Positions 16,325-24,519 of a DNA stretch of 64,000 nucleotides are shown piece by piece; the first letter of the stretch is position 1, and each line of letters opens with the position of its first letter. Under the pieces are notes generated by a model. It was not told the origin of the DNA. It saw nothing but the letters and a program-made list of their open reading frames with translations, and did not search any database. The stretch lies in the NCBI RefSeq assembly GCF_031844705.1, contig NZ_CP134609.1:4836001-4900000 (forward strand), given 5' to 3'. This DNA comes from Streptomyces sp. ITFR-16 (GTDB taxonomy: Bacteria; Actinomycetota; Actinomycetes; Streptomycetales; Streptomycetaceae). Made by a program: the position numbers and the translations under genes.

Positions 16325-17212
16325 GTGACTGGAACGACTGGAACGCTGGTACTCGCAGGGACCCCCATCGGCGATGTGGCGGACGCCCCGCCACGCCTCG
16401 CCGCCGAACTGGAGACGGCCGACGTCGTCGCCGCCGAGGACACCCGCCGGCTGCGCCGGCTGACCCAGGCGCTGGGCATCCACACCACGGGGCGTGTCGT
16501 CTCCTACTTCGAGGGCAACGAGTCCGCCCGTACGCCCGAACTCGTCGAGGCGCTGGTGGGCGGGGCCCGGGTGCTGCTGGTCACGGACGCGGGGATGCCG
16601 TCCGTCTCCGACCCCGGCTACCGGCTGGTCGCCGCCGCCGTGGAGAAGGACATCAAGGTCACCGCGGTGCCCGGCCCCTCCGCCGTGCTCACCGCGCTCG
16701 CCCTGTCCGCGCTGCCGGTGGACCGCTTCTGCTTCGAGGGCTTCCTGCCGCGCAAGGCCGGGGAGCGCCTGGGCAAGCTGCGCGAGGTCGAGGGGGAGCG
16801 CCGCACGATGGTCTTCTTCGAGGCCCCGCACCGCCTCGACGACACGCTCGCCGCGATGGCCGAGGTCTTCGGCGCCGACCGGCGGGCCGCCGTCTGCCGG
16901 GAGCTGACCAAGACGTACGAGGAAGTCAAGCGCGGCCCGCTGGGCGACCTCGCACTCTGGGCGGCCGAGGGCGTACGGGGCGAGATCACCGTCGTCGTCG
17001 AGGGCGCGCCGGAGTCCGGGGCGGAGGAACTGGACGCCGAGGAGCTGGTGCGCAGGGTGCGGGTGCGCGAGGAGGCGGGGGAGCGGCGCAAGGAGGCGAT
17101 CGCGGCCGTGGCCGCCGCCGCGGGCCTGCCCAAACGCGAGGTGTTCGACGCGGTCGTCGCAGCAAAGAATGCTGCTCGGACCGGCCCAGGAGACGGCAAA
17201 GGACTATCGTGA
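16325..17212 (+). CDS. rsmI: 16S rRNA (cytidine1402-2'-O)-methyltransferase RsmI
   Basis: The 295-residue SAM-dependent enzyme methylates C1402 of 16S rRNA in the decoding centre. Family motifs are LVLAGTPIGDVADAPPR, VVAAEDTRR, VTDAGMPSVSDPGYRLV, AVPGPSAVLTAL, FEGFLPRK and FFEAPHRL. I choose GTG at 16325 because GGGAGG lies nine bases upstream; an ATG at 16316 abuts that ribosome site with no spacer. It is divergent from pmt. Confidence 0.93.
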   Translation: MTGTTGTLVLAGTPIGDVADAPPRLAAELETADVVAAEDTRRLRRLTQALGIHTTGRVVSYFEGNESARTPELVEALVGGARVLLVTDAGMPSVSDPGYRLVAAAVEKDIKVTAVPGPSAVLTALALSALPVDRFCFEGFLPRKAGERLGKLREVEGERRTMVFFEAPHRLDDTLAAMAEVFGADRRAAVCRELTKTYEEVKRGPLGDLALWAAEGVRGEITVVVEGAPESGAEELDAEELVRRVRVREEAGERRKEAIAAVAAAAGLPKREVFDAVVAAKNAARTGPGDGKGLS

Positions 17213-17344
17213 AAGGCAAAGCGCGAGCCGCGTACCGGCCCCTTTTGCCACAACCGGGCCAAGACCGCATCAACACTCGACAGGGCACGGTGCGCTCCCG
17301 CCGGTAAAGGCGTCCACTGGATCCAGGACGCATTCTCCGGAGTG

Positions 17345-17361
17345 CTTGTCCGGCGGACAAG
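17345..17361 (+). promoter_or_regulatory. inverted repeat touching the ribosome binding site
   Basis: CTTGTCC-GGC-GGACAAG is a perfect 7-3-7 inverted repeat ending at the first base of the GAGGAG ribosome site of the next gene. It may be an operator or an RNA hairpin that limits ribosome access. Confidence 0.4.
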
Positions 17362-17371
17362 AGGAGCAGGC

Positions 17372-17740
17372 ATGAGCGAGATCGCAGCAGCCACCGTCCA
17401 CGAGGCGTATGCCTTCGCTTGCATGAGGTGCGGATACGGCTGGGAACAGGCCTACGAAATAGAGCACCACGTCGACGCCTCCAACAACGCATTCGTGGTC
17501 TACAAGGCGGACGGCGAACGGGTGCCCTCACCCCTTTCCACCCCGACCTGCACCAACTGCGGCGGCCACGTCGTACGGATCATGCGGGCCGGCCGGGTCT
17601 CGACGGTGCAGCAGCTGCTCCAGAACCGCCGCCCCGCCGACGAGTCCGAGGCGCGCGAGCCCGTGGCCGCGACCGCCGCCCCGGCGGGCGAGGAGCGCCA
17701 CTGGCACCTGTCCGACCTGCTGCACCCCTTCCGCAGGTAG
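17372..17740 (+). CDS. small zinc-ribbon-like protein of unknown function
   Basis: The 122-residue protein has two CxxC pairs, CMRCGYGW (about residue 19) and CTNCGGHV (about residue 61), which would bind one zinc. The loop between them contains YEIEHHVDASN. The C-terminal third is Ala/Glu-rich and ends HWHLSDLLHPFRR. It is probably cytoplasmic. The start at 17372 has GAGGAG upstream. I do not recognise a specific function; DNA or protein binding would be typical for such ribbons. Confidence 0.75.
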   Translation: MSEIAAATVHEAYAFACMRCGYGWEQAYEIEHHVDASNNAFVVYKADGERVPSPLSTPTCTNCGGHVVRIMRAGRVSTVQQLLQNRRPADESEAREPVAATAAPAGEERHWHLSDLLHPFRR

Positions 17741-17773
17741 GGCCCCGGCTGCGGTCCTCGTACGATCGTGGCC

Positions 17774-18655
17774 ATGAGCCGTACCGAACCCCCGCCGCTG
17801 CCGGAACCCCTCCGGGTGCCGGTCGCCGACTCGCACACCCACCTGGACATGCAAGACGGCACCGTGGAGGAGGGCCTCGCCAGGGCCGCCGCGGTGAACG
17901 TGACGACCGTGATCCAGGTCGGGTGCGATGTGCAGGGCTCCCGCTGGGCCGCCGAGACCGCCGCCGCGCACCCGCAGGTGCACGCGGCCGTGGCCCTCCA
18001 CCCCAACGAGGCGCCTCGCATCGTGCTCGGGGACCCAGGGGGCACCTCCGGGGGAGGCCGGTCGCGGCAGGGGGCGCGCGAGGGGGGCGGCACGGCCGCG
18101 CTCCACGAGGCGCTCGCGGAGATCGACGCGCTGGCCGCGCTGGAGCACGTACGCGGCGTCGGCGAGACGGGGCTCGACTACTTCCGCACCGGGCCCGAGG
18201 GCGTGGCCGCCCAGGAGGAGTCCTTCCGGGCCCACATCGAGATCGCCAAGCGGCACGGCAAGGCGCTCGTCATCCACGACCGCGAGGCGCACGCGGACGT
18301 GCTGCGCATCCTCGCGGACGCGGGCGCACCCGAGCGGACCGTCTTCCACTGCTACTCGGGCGACGCCGACATGGCCAGGACCTGCGCGGAGGCCGGGTAC
18401 TTCATGTCCTTCGCGGGCAACATGACGTTCAAGAACGCCCAGCCGCTGCGCGACGCGCTGGCCGTCGCGCCCATGGAGCTGGTGCTGGTCGAGACGGACG
18501 CGCCGTTCCTGACCCCCGCCCCCTACCGGGGACGGCCCAACGCCCCTTATCTGATCCCGGTCACGCTGCGCGCCATGGCGGCGGTGAAGGGCGTCGACGA
18601 GGACACCCTGGCCTCGGCGGTCGCCGACAACACCGCGTGCGCGTTCGACTACTGA
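17774..18655 (+). CDS. TatD family metal-dependent DNase/hydrolase
   Basis: The 293-residue TIM-barrel enzyme has the metal ligands ADSHTHLD (near residue 20), GETGLDYFR, VIHDREAH, FHCYSGD and ETDAPFL, as expected for TatD-type 3'-5' exonucleases or D-aminoacyl-tRNA deacylases. Between HPNEAPRI and the helix starting ALHEALAEID there is a Gly/Arg-rich insertion of about 25 residues absent from typical TatD, probably a surface loop. I start at ATG 17774 rather than the GTG two codons earlier. Confidence 0.9.
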   Translation: MSRTEPPPLPEPLRVPVADSHTHLDMQDGTVEEGLARAAAVNVTTVIQVGCDVQGSRWAAETAAAHPQVHAAVALHPNEAPRIVLGDPGGTSGGGRSRQGAREGGGTAALHEALAEIDALAALEHVRGVGETGLDYFRTGPEGVAAQEESFRAHIEIAKRHGKALVIHDREAHADVLRILADAGAPERTVFHCYSGDADMARTCAEAGYFMSFAGNMTFKNAQPLRDALAVAPMELVLVETDAPFLTPAPYRGRPNAPYLIPVTLRAMAAVKGVDEDTLASAVADNTACAFDY

Positions 18656-18788
18656 CCGCCGCTGCCGACCGCCCGTGACCATCCGGGGCGACGCTCGGTA
18701 GTCATACCGCTTTGGAGAGTGACGGCAGGCTCCGCTATTGTCCCGGGCGCCAAGAGCGAGCCGGCCGGTACGGACCTTCTGGAGCGTC

Positions 18789-19907
18789 GTGAGCAATTCG
18801 CAGGGCAGTCACCGCGCGGTACGCGGCAGGGGCCGCACGGCGGTCGCCGCCGCCCCCGCCGCCGTCCCGGCACCGTCCCCCGTACCGCCGCACGAGGCGC
18901 TGACGCTCGGCGCCCGCCCGCTGCACCCGCCGACCGCCGTGGACCTCCCGGCGCCGGGACCCGCCGACCGGGCCGCCACGCTCGCCGCGCTCACCGTGCC
19001 CGCCCCCGGCGGCCGGGCCGGGGCGCGGCGGGCCGCACGGCGCCGACGGGTGCCCGTGCGCCCCGAGAACCTGCGCCGGCTGGTCCCGCAGGCCCTCGTC
19101 GTCGCGTTCCTGGCGGGCGGCACCACCGCGTTCGTCGCCGACGACAAGGCCGTGGTGCTGGACATCGACGGGGAGGCGCGCACCCTGCACACCTTCGCGG
19201 ACGACGTCGGTGAACTCCTCGCCGAACAGGGCATCGACGCCGACGGGCCCGCGACGGTCACCCCGGCCCCGGACCGCGCGCTCGGCCACGGCGACCGGGT
19301 CACCGTCCGCAGCAGCCGCCCGGTCACGCTCACGCTCGACGGGGTGCGGCGCCGGGTCTGGACCTCCGAGCACACCGTCGGCGCCGCGCTGCGCCGGCTC
19401 GGGGTGCGGGCCGACGGGGCGTACCTCTCCGTCTCGCGGGCCGCGCCGATCGGCCGCACCGGACTCGCCCTGGACGTGCGCACCGAGCGCACCGTGACCG
19501 TGATGGCCGACGGCCGCGAGCACACCGTCCGCACCAACGCCGCGACCGTCCGCGAGGCCGTCGCCCGCGCCGGAGTCACCCTGCGCGGCGAGGACACCAC
19601 CTCGGTCGACCCGGAGAACTTCCCGCGCGAGGGCCAGACGCTCTCGGTGCTCCGCATCACGACCACCCGCCTGGTGCGCGAGGAGCCGCTGCCGTACACC
19701 GTGGAACGCTCCGGGGACGCCGCGCTGGCCGCCGGGACCGAGCGGGTCGAGCGCGAGGGGCGGGACGGCGCGTGCCGGGTGCTGTACGCCGTGCGCACCG
19801 TCAACGGCGTCCGCCAGGCCCCCAGGGTGCTGGCCGCCGAGGTGGTACGGGAACCGGTCAGCCGGGTCGTGAAGGCGGGCACGGGCCCCCGTGACGCCGC
19901 GCGCTGA
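18789..19907 (+). CDS. RpfB-like protein (DUF348 repeats plus G5 domain) lacking the Rpf transglycosylase domain
   Basis: The 372-residue protein has a disordered Ala/Pro-rich start, a single membrane anchor (about residues 90-112, PQALVVAFLAGGTTAFV), three DUF348 ubiquitin-like repeats (FADDVGELLAEQGID; TVGAALRRLGVR; TVREAVARAGVT) and a G5 domain ending REPVSRVVKAGT. It then stops with GPRDAAR. In actinomycete RpfB proteins the resuscitation-promoting transglycosylase domain (with a CESGG motif) follows G5 directly. Here ksgA starts 38 bases later and no such domain fits in any frame. What remains could bind cell wall but not cut it. GTG at 18789 has GGAG close upstream. Confidence 0.85.
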   Translation: MSNSQGSHRAVRGRGRTAVAAAPAAVPAPSPVPPHEALTLGARPLHPPTAVDLPAPGPADRAATLAALTVPAPGGRAGARRAARRRRVPVRPENLRRLVPQALVVAFLAGGTTAFVADDKAVVLDIDGEARTLHTFADDVGELLAEQGIDADGPATVTPAPDRALGHGDRVTVRSSRPVTLTLDGVRRRVWTSEHTVGAALRRLGVRADGAYLSVSRAAPIGRTGLALDVRTERTVTVMADGREHTVRTNAATVREAVARAGVTLRGEDTTSVDPENFPREGQTLSVLRITTTRLVREEPLPYTVERSGDAALAAGTERVEREGRDGACRVLYAVRTVNGVRQAPRVLAAEVVREPVSRVVKAGTGPRDAAR

Positions 19908-19945
19908 TCCACGGGGGACCACGGCACAGCCCTTACGCTTAACGG

Positions 19946-20836
19946 GTGAGCACCACAGAGCCCGACGCCCTCCTGGGCCCCGCAGACATCCGCGAGCTGG
20001 CCGCGACGCTGGGCGTACGCCCCACCAAGCAGCGCGGCCAGAACTTCGTCATCGACGCCAACACGGTCCGCCGGATCGTGCGGACGGCGGAGGTACGGCC
20101 GCAGGACGTGGTGGTCGAGATCGGTCCCGGGCTCGGCTCGCTGACCCTGGCGCTGCTCGAGGCGGCCGACCGGGTCGTCGCCGTCGAGATCGACGACGTG
20201 CTCGCGGGCGCCCTGCCGGCCACCGTCGCCGCGCGGATGCCGGAGCGCGCCGACCGGTTCGCGCTGGTCCACTCCGACGCGATGCTCGTAAGGGAACTGC
20301 CGGGCCCGCCGCCCACCGCGCTGGTCGCCAACCTTCCGTACAACGTCGCCGTGCCCGTCCTGCTCACCATGCTCGACCGCTTCCCGAGCATCGAGCGCAC
20401 CCTCGTCATGGTGCAGGCCGAGGTCGCCGACCGGCTGGCCGCCCGGCCGGGCAACAAGGTCTACGGCGTGCCCTCCGTCAAGGCCAACTGGTACACCGAC
20501 GTCAAGCGCGCCGGCTCCATCGGCCGCAAGGTCTTCTGGCCCGCGCCCAACGTGGACTCCGGGCTCGTCTCGCTGGTCCGCCGCAGCGCGCCCGTGGCGA
20601 CCACCGCGAGCAAGGCCGAGGTCTTCGCGGTCGTCGACGCCGCCTTCGCCCAGCGCCGCAAGACGCTGCGGGCGGCCCTGGCCGGCTGGGCGGGCTCCGC
20701 GCCCGCCGCCGAGGCCGCGCTCGTCGCCGCCGGAGTCTCCCCGCAGGCCCGCGGCGAGGCACTCACCGTCGAGGAGTTCGCCGCCATCGCCGAGCACAGG
20801 CCCGCCGAGCACAAGCCCGCCGGGAGCGCCGCGTGA
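19946..20836 (+). CDS. ksgA: 16S rRNA dimethyladenosine transferase KsgA/RsmA
   Basis: The 296-residue enzyme dimethylates A1518 and A1519 of 16S rRNA. Motifs are KQRGQNFVID, the SAM site VVEIGPGLGSLT, AVEIDD and the catalytic NLPYN, followed by the C-terminal RRKTLRAAL region. The order rpf-like, ksgA, ispE, ABC-F is typical of Streptomyces. Its stop overlaps the ispE GTG. Confidence 0.96.
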   Translation: MSTTEPDALLGPADIRELAATLGVRPTKQRGQNFVIDANTVRRIVRTAEVRPQDVVVEIGPGLGSLTLALLEAADRVVAVEIDDVLAGALPATVAARMPERADRFALVHSDAMLVRELPGPPPTALVANLPYNVAVPVLLTMLDRFPSIERTLVMVQAEVADRLAARPGNKVYGVPSVKANWYTDVKRAGSIGRKVFWPAPNVDSGLVSLVRRSAPVATTASKAEVFAVVDAAFAQRRKTLRAALAGWAGSAPAAEAALVAAGVSPQARGEALTVEEFAAIAEHRPAEHKPAGSAA

Positions 20837-21726
20837 GCGTCACCGTCCGGGTCCCGGCCAAGGTCAACGTCCAGCTCGCGGTCGGCGCCGCCCGCCCCGA
20901 CGGCTTCCACGACCTCGCCAACGTCTTCCTCGCCGTCGGCCTGTACGACGAGGTCACCGTCACCCCCGCCGACGGGCTGCGGATCACCTGCTCCGGGCCG
21001 GACGCGGCCCAGGTCCCGCTGGACGCCTCCAACCTGGCGGCCCGCGCCGCGCTCGCCCTGGCCGCGCGGTACGGCATCGCCCCCGATGTCCACCTCCACA
21101 TCGACAAGGACATCCCCGTCGCCGGCGGCATGGCCGGCGGCAGCGCGGACGGGGCCGGCGCCCTGCTGGCCTGCGACGCGCTCTGGTCGACCGGCGCGAG
21201 CCGCGAGGAACTGCTCGGCATCTGCGCCGAGCTGGGCAGCGACGTCCCGTTCAGCCTGGTCGGCGGCGCGGCCCTCGGCACCGGGCGCGGCGAGCGGCTG
21301 ACCCCGGTCGAGGTCGGCGGCACCTTCCACTGGGTGTTCGCGGTCGCCGACGGCGGCCTGTCCACCCCGGCCGTCTACGGCGAGTTCGACCGGCTCACGG
21401 CCGGGACCCGGGTCCCCGGGCCCGTCGCGTCCGAACGCCTCCTGGACGCGCTGCGCACCGGCGACGCACAGGCCCTGGCCGGCGCGCTGAGCAACGACCT
21501 CCAGGCCCCGGCGCTCTCGCTGCGCCCCTCGCTGGCGGACACCCTCGCGGCGGGCACCGGCGCGGGAGCCCTGGCCGCACTGGTCTCGGGCTCCGGGCCG
21601 ACCACCGCCTTCCTCACCGAGGACGAGGCGTCGGCCCGCAAGGTCGCCGACGCCCTGACCGCCTCGGGCACCTGCCGCACCGCCCGCACGGCGGTGTCCC
21701 CGGCACCGGGCGCCACGCTCCGCTGA
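20833..21726 (+). CDS. ispE: 4-diphosphocytidyl-2-C-methyl-D-erythritol kinase IspE
   Basis: The 297-residue GHMP kinase catalyses the ATP-dependent step of the MEP isoprenoid pathway. It has the N-terminal VPAKVNVQLAVGAARPDGFH, the phosphate loop PVAGGMAGGSADGAGALL and the C-terminal VSGSGPTTAFL. Its GTG overlaps the ksgA stop by four bases, so the two are co-translated. Confidence 0.95.
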   Translation: MSVTVRVPAKVNVQLAVGAARPDGFHDLANVFLAVGLYDEVTVTPADGLRITCSGPDAAQVPLDASNLAARAALALAARYGIAPDVHLHIDKDIPVAGGMAGGSADGAGALLACDALWSTGASREELLGICAELGSDVPFSLVGGAALGTGRGERLTPVEVGGTFHWVFAVADGGLSTPAVYGEFDRLTAGTRVPGPVASERLLDALRTGDAQALAGALSNDLQAPALSLRPSLADTLAAGTGAGALAALVSGSGPTTAFLTEDEASARKVADALTASGTCRTARTAVSPAPGATLR

Positions 21727-21739
21727 CCGGGGCGGCCGG

Positions 21740-22405
21740 TCAGCGGAGGCGGACGGTGCGCTTCGCCAGCTCGTACGCCGGGAGCATCGCCCTGTGCTCC
21801 TGCGCGTCCAGCCCGCCGAGGTGCACCACGACCGGCCCCCGAGGGGTGGCGACGGCGAAGGCGCGGGCCGGGCGGGACTCGTCCATCAGCTTGCTGTGGA
21901 GCGTGTAGGAGACCTCGGTCACCGCCGGTTTCCCGTCCGCGGCCTGCGTGTACGTGACCTTCGAGGCGTTCTCGTCGGCCTTCACGAACCCCTCCAGCGC
22001 CCGGCGCGGCGTACCGGCCCCCGCCCCGCCCTGCCACACCCGCAGGAAGCCGAGGTGCCCCGCGGGCTTGGCGTCGATCTCGCAGACCATGCTCACCGGG
22101 CCCTGGGTGGACAGCTCGGACAGCTCGGCCGGCCCGGCCGGCTCCGAGTCCGGGCCGACCGGCTCGACGGCCTCCGCCCTCCAGTGCTCCGCGAGGTCGA
22201 AGACCACGGGCAGCTCGCACCCGGAGCCGGCCCCGCCGACGGCGCCGCCCTTCGCGGCCGTCTTCGCGCCGCTCCCCGCCTCGGCGCTCCCGGTCGCCCT
22301 CGCCGCCTCCGTGCCGTCCCCGCCGGACCCGGACGAGCAGCCGGCCAGCGCGAGCGCGGCCAGCAGCACGGGCACCGGCCCGCGCACCGTACGACGACCT
22401 GTCAT
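21740..22405 (-). CDS. secreted lipoprotein of unknown function
   Basis: The 221-residue protein has a lipoprotein signal (MTGRRTVRGP, hydrophobic run, lipobox LALAGC with Cys near residue 23). After a Gly/Ser/Ala-rich linker it has CELPVVFDLAEHWRAEAV, EIDAKPAGHLGFLRVW and KADENASKVTYTQAADGKPAVTEVSY. It may be a LpqN/LpqT-like actinomycete lipoprotein, but I cannot assign a function. It is on the strand opposite ispE and the ABC-F gene and stands alone. Confidence 0.8.
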   Translation of the reverse strand: MTGRRTVRGPVPVLLAALALAGCSSGSGGDGTEAARATGSAEAGSGAKTAAKGGAVGGAGSGCELPVVFDLAEHWRAEAVEPVGPDSEPAGPAELSELSTQGPVSMVCEIDAKPAGHLGFLRVWQGGAGAGTPRRALEGFVKADENASKVTYTQAADGKPAVTEVSYTLHSKLMDESRPARAFAVATPRGPVVVHLGGLDAQEHRAMLPAYELAKRTVRLR

Positions 22406-22561
22406 GACGTTCCCCACCCCTGTGCCCCCGCCCCGATACCCCCGGCCCGCCCCCGGGCCTTGATCATTCCGGGCAAGGTACCCCACGGGGGTGACCGTGC
22501 TGAGGGCCGCGTCGTGGCGACTACGCTGAAGGTCAGAGTTTTCCTTCGAGCTGGAGCGTTC

Positions 22562-24379
22562 GTGGCCGTCAACCTCGTCAATGTCGAGCAGGTCAGCAAG
22601 GTCTACGGGACCCGTGCCCTGCTCGACGGTGTGTCCCTCGGTGTGTCGGAGGGCGACCGGATCGGTGTCGTCGGCCGCAACGGCGACGGCAAGACGACCC
22701 TCATCCGGATGCTCGCCAAGCTGGAGGACGCGGACACCGGCCGTGTCACCCACAACGGCGGACTGCGTCTCGGCGTCCTGACCCAGCACGACTCCCTCGA
22801 CCCGAAGGCGACCATCCGCCACGAGGTCATCGGGGATCTCGCCGACCACGAGTGGGCGGGCAGCGCCAAGATCCGCGACGTGCTGACCGGCCTGTTCGGC
22901 GGCCTCGGGCTGCCCGGCTTCGAGCACGGCCTCGACACGGTCATCGCCCCCCTCTCCGGCGGTGAGCGCCGCCGGATCGCGCTGGCGAAGCTGCTCATCG
23001 CCGAGCAGGACCTGATCGTCCTCGACGAGCCGACCAACCACCTCGACGTCGAGGGCATCTCCTGGCTGGCCGGCCATCTGCGTGCCCGCCGCTCGGCGCT
23101 GGTCTGCGTCACCCACGACCGCTGGTTCCTCGACCAGGTCTGCACCCGCATGTGGGACGTCCAGCGCGGCACGGTCCACGAGTACGAGGGCGGCTACAGC
23201 GACTACGTCTTCGCCCGGGCCGAGCGGGAGCGGATCGCCGCGACCGAGGAGTCCAAGCGGCAGAACCTGATGCGCAAGGAGCTGGCCTGGCTGCGGCGCG
23301 GCGCCCCCGCCCGTACGTCCAAGCCGCGCTACCGCATCGAGGCGGCCAACGAGCTGATCGCCGACGTGCCGCCGCCGCGCGACACCAGCGAGCTGATGAA
23401 GTTCGCCAACGCCCGGCTCGGCAAGACCGTCTTCGACCTGGAGGACGTGACCGTCCAGGCCGGTCCCAAGACGCTGCTGACCCATCTGACCTGGCAGCTC
23501 GGCCCCGGCGACCGGGTCGGTCTGGTCGGGGTCAACGGCGCGGGCAAGACCTCGCTGCTGCGGGCGCTGGCCGAGGCGGCCCGTACGCAGGGCGACGCGC
23601 AGCCCGAGGCCGGGAAGATCGTCGTCGGCAAGACCGTCAGGCTCGCCTACCTCTCCCAGGAGGTCGCCGAGCTCAACCCGAACCTCCGGGTGCTGGAGGC
23701 GGTGCAGCAGGTCCGCGACCGGGTGGACCTCGGCAAGGGCCGGGAGATGACCGCGGGCCAGCTCTGCGAGCAGTTCGGCTTCTCCAAGGAGAAGCAGTGG
23801 ACCCCGGTCGGCGACCTGTCCGGCGGTGAGCGGCGCCGGCTCCAGATCCTGCGGCTGCTGATGGACGAGCCGAACGTCCTCTTCCTCGACGAGCCCACCA
23901 ACGACCTCGACATCGAGACCCTGACCCAGCTGGAGGACCTGCTCGACGGCTGGCCCGGGTCGATGATCGTGATCTCCCACGACCGGTTCTTCATCGAGCG
24001 GACCACGGACCGGGTGATGGCGCTCCTCGGCGACAAGTCGCTGCGGATGCTGCCGCGCGGCATCGACGAGTACCTGGAGCGCAGGCAGCGGCAGGCCGAG
24101 ACGGCCGTGCCCGCCGCCGCGCCCTCGGCGGGCGCCCCGGCCGCCGCGTCGGCCCCGGCGGTCTCGCCGCAGGCCGCGCGCGCCGCCAAGAAGGAGCTGC
24201 AGAAGGTCGAGCGGCAGCTGGAGAAGATGTCGACCCGTGAGACCTCGCTGCACGCCCAGATCGCGGAGAACGCCACGGACTTCGAGAAGGTCGCGAAGCT
24301 GGACGCCGAGCTGCGTGAACTCGTCGCGGAGCGCGATGTGCTGGAGATGCGCTGGCTCGAACTGGCCGAGGACGCCTGA
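22562..24379 (+). CDS. ABC-F family ATP-binding protein (Uup-like)
   Basis: The 605-residue protein has two ABC domains and no membrane segment: Walker A GRNGDGKTT and GVNGAGKTS, signatures LSGGERRR twice, and Walker B LIVLDEPTNHLD and VLFLDEPTNDLD. The linker between domains is charged (AERERIAATEESKRQNL). The C-terminus has an Ala/Pro stretch followed by a coiled coil (KKELQKVERQLEKM to LDAELRELVAERD), as in Uup. ABC-F proteins act on ribosomes or, for Uup, on branched DNA. The GTG start is supported by GGAGCG upstream. Confidence 0.92.
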   Translation: MAVNLVNVEQVSKVYGTRALLDGVSLGVSEGDRIGVVGRNGDGKTTLIRMLAKLEDADTGRVTHNGGLRLGVLTQHDSLDPKATIRHEVIGDLADHEWAGSAKIRDVLTGLFGGLGLPGFEHGLDTVIAPLSGGERRRIALAKLLIAEQDLIVLDEPTNHLDVEGISWLAGHLRARRSALVCVTHDRWFLDQVCTRMWDVQRGTVHEYEGGYSDYVFARAERERIAATEESKRQNLMRKELAWLRRGAPARTSKPRYRIEAANELIADVPPPRDTSELMKFANARLGKTVFDLEDVTVQAGPKTLLTHLTWQLGPGDRVGLVGVNGAGKTSLLRALAEAARTQGDAQPEAGKIVVGKTVRLAYLSQEVAELNPNLRVLEAVQQVRDRVDLGKGREMTAGQLCEQFGFSKEKQWTPVGDLSGGERRRLQILRLLMDEPNVLFLDEPTNDLDIETLTQLEDLLDGWPGSMIVISHDRFFIERTTDRVMALLGDKSLRMLPRGIDEYLERRQRQAETAVPAAAPSAGAPAAASAPAVSPQAARAAKKELQKVERQLEKMSTRETSLHAQIAENATDFEKVAKLDAELRELVAERDVLEMRWLELAEDA

Positions 24380-24433
24380 CCGTTCGGCCTTCGCCCGCGC
24401 AACCCTGCAACGGGTGTGGCTGAAGGGGCCTGT

Positions 24434-24457
24434 GGGGCGGGTGGTAGAAAGAAGCCC
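24434..24457 (+). promoter_or_regulatory. 24-bp element shared by the first two PQQ-propeller genes, copy 1
   Basis: A 24-base stretch containing GGTGGTAGAAAGAAGCC is repeated exactly at 26446-26469. It ends 62 bases before the first propeller gene. TAGAAA may be a -10 box, but the identity extends beyond a promoter hexamer. Confidence 0.55.
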
Positions 24458-24519
24458 TGCCCGGTGCGGCGCTCGACCGCGCCGCACCACAGGTCACAAC
24501 GGAACAGGGGGACGGGCCG

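Noticed and set aside
14427..16328. Long plus-strand frame opposite pmt
   Set aside because: Gln/Pro/Arg-rich with no domain; pmt on the other strand has all catalytic and membrane features.
18656..18788. c-di-AMP (ydaO-type) riboswitch before the rpf-like gene
   Set aside because: The gap is only 133 bp and no matching stems were seen.
21740..24490. Long minus-strand frame opposite the ABC-F gene running into the lipoprotein gene
   Set aside because: Only the 22405-21740 part has a signal peptide and lipobox; the rest is an antisense shadow of the ABC-F gene.
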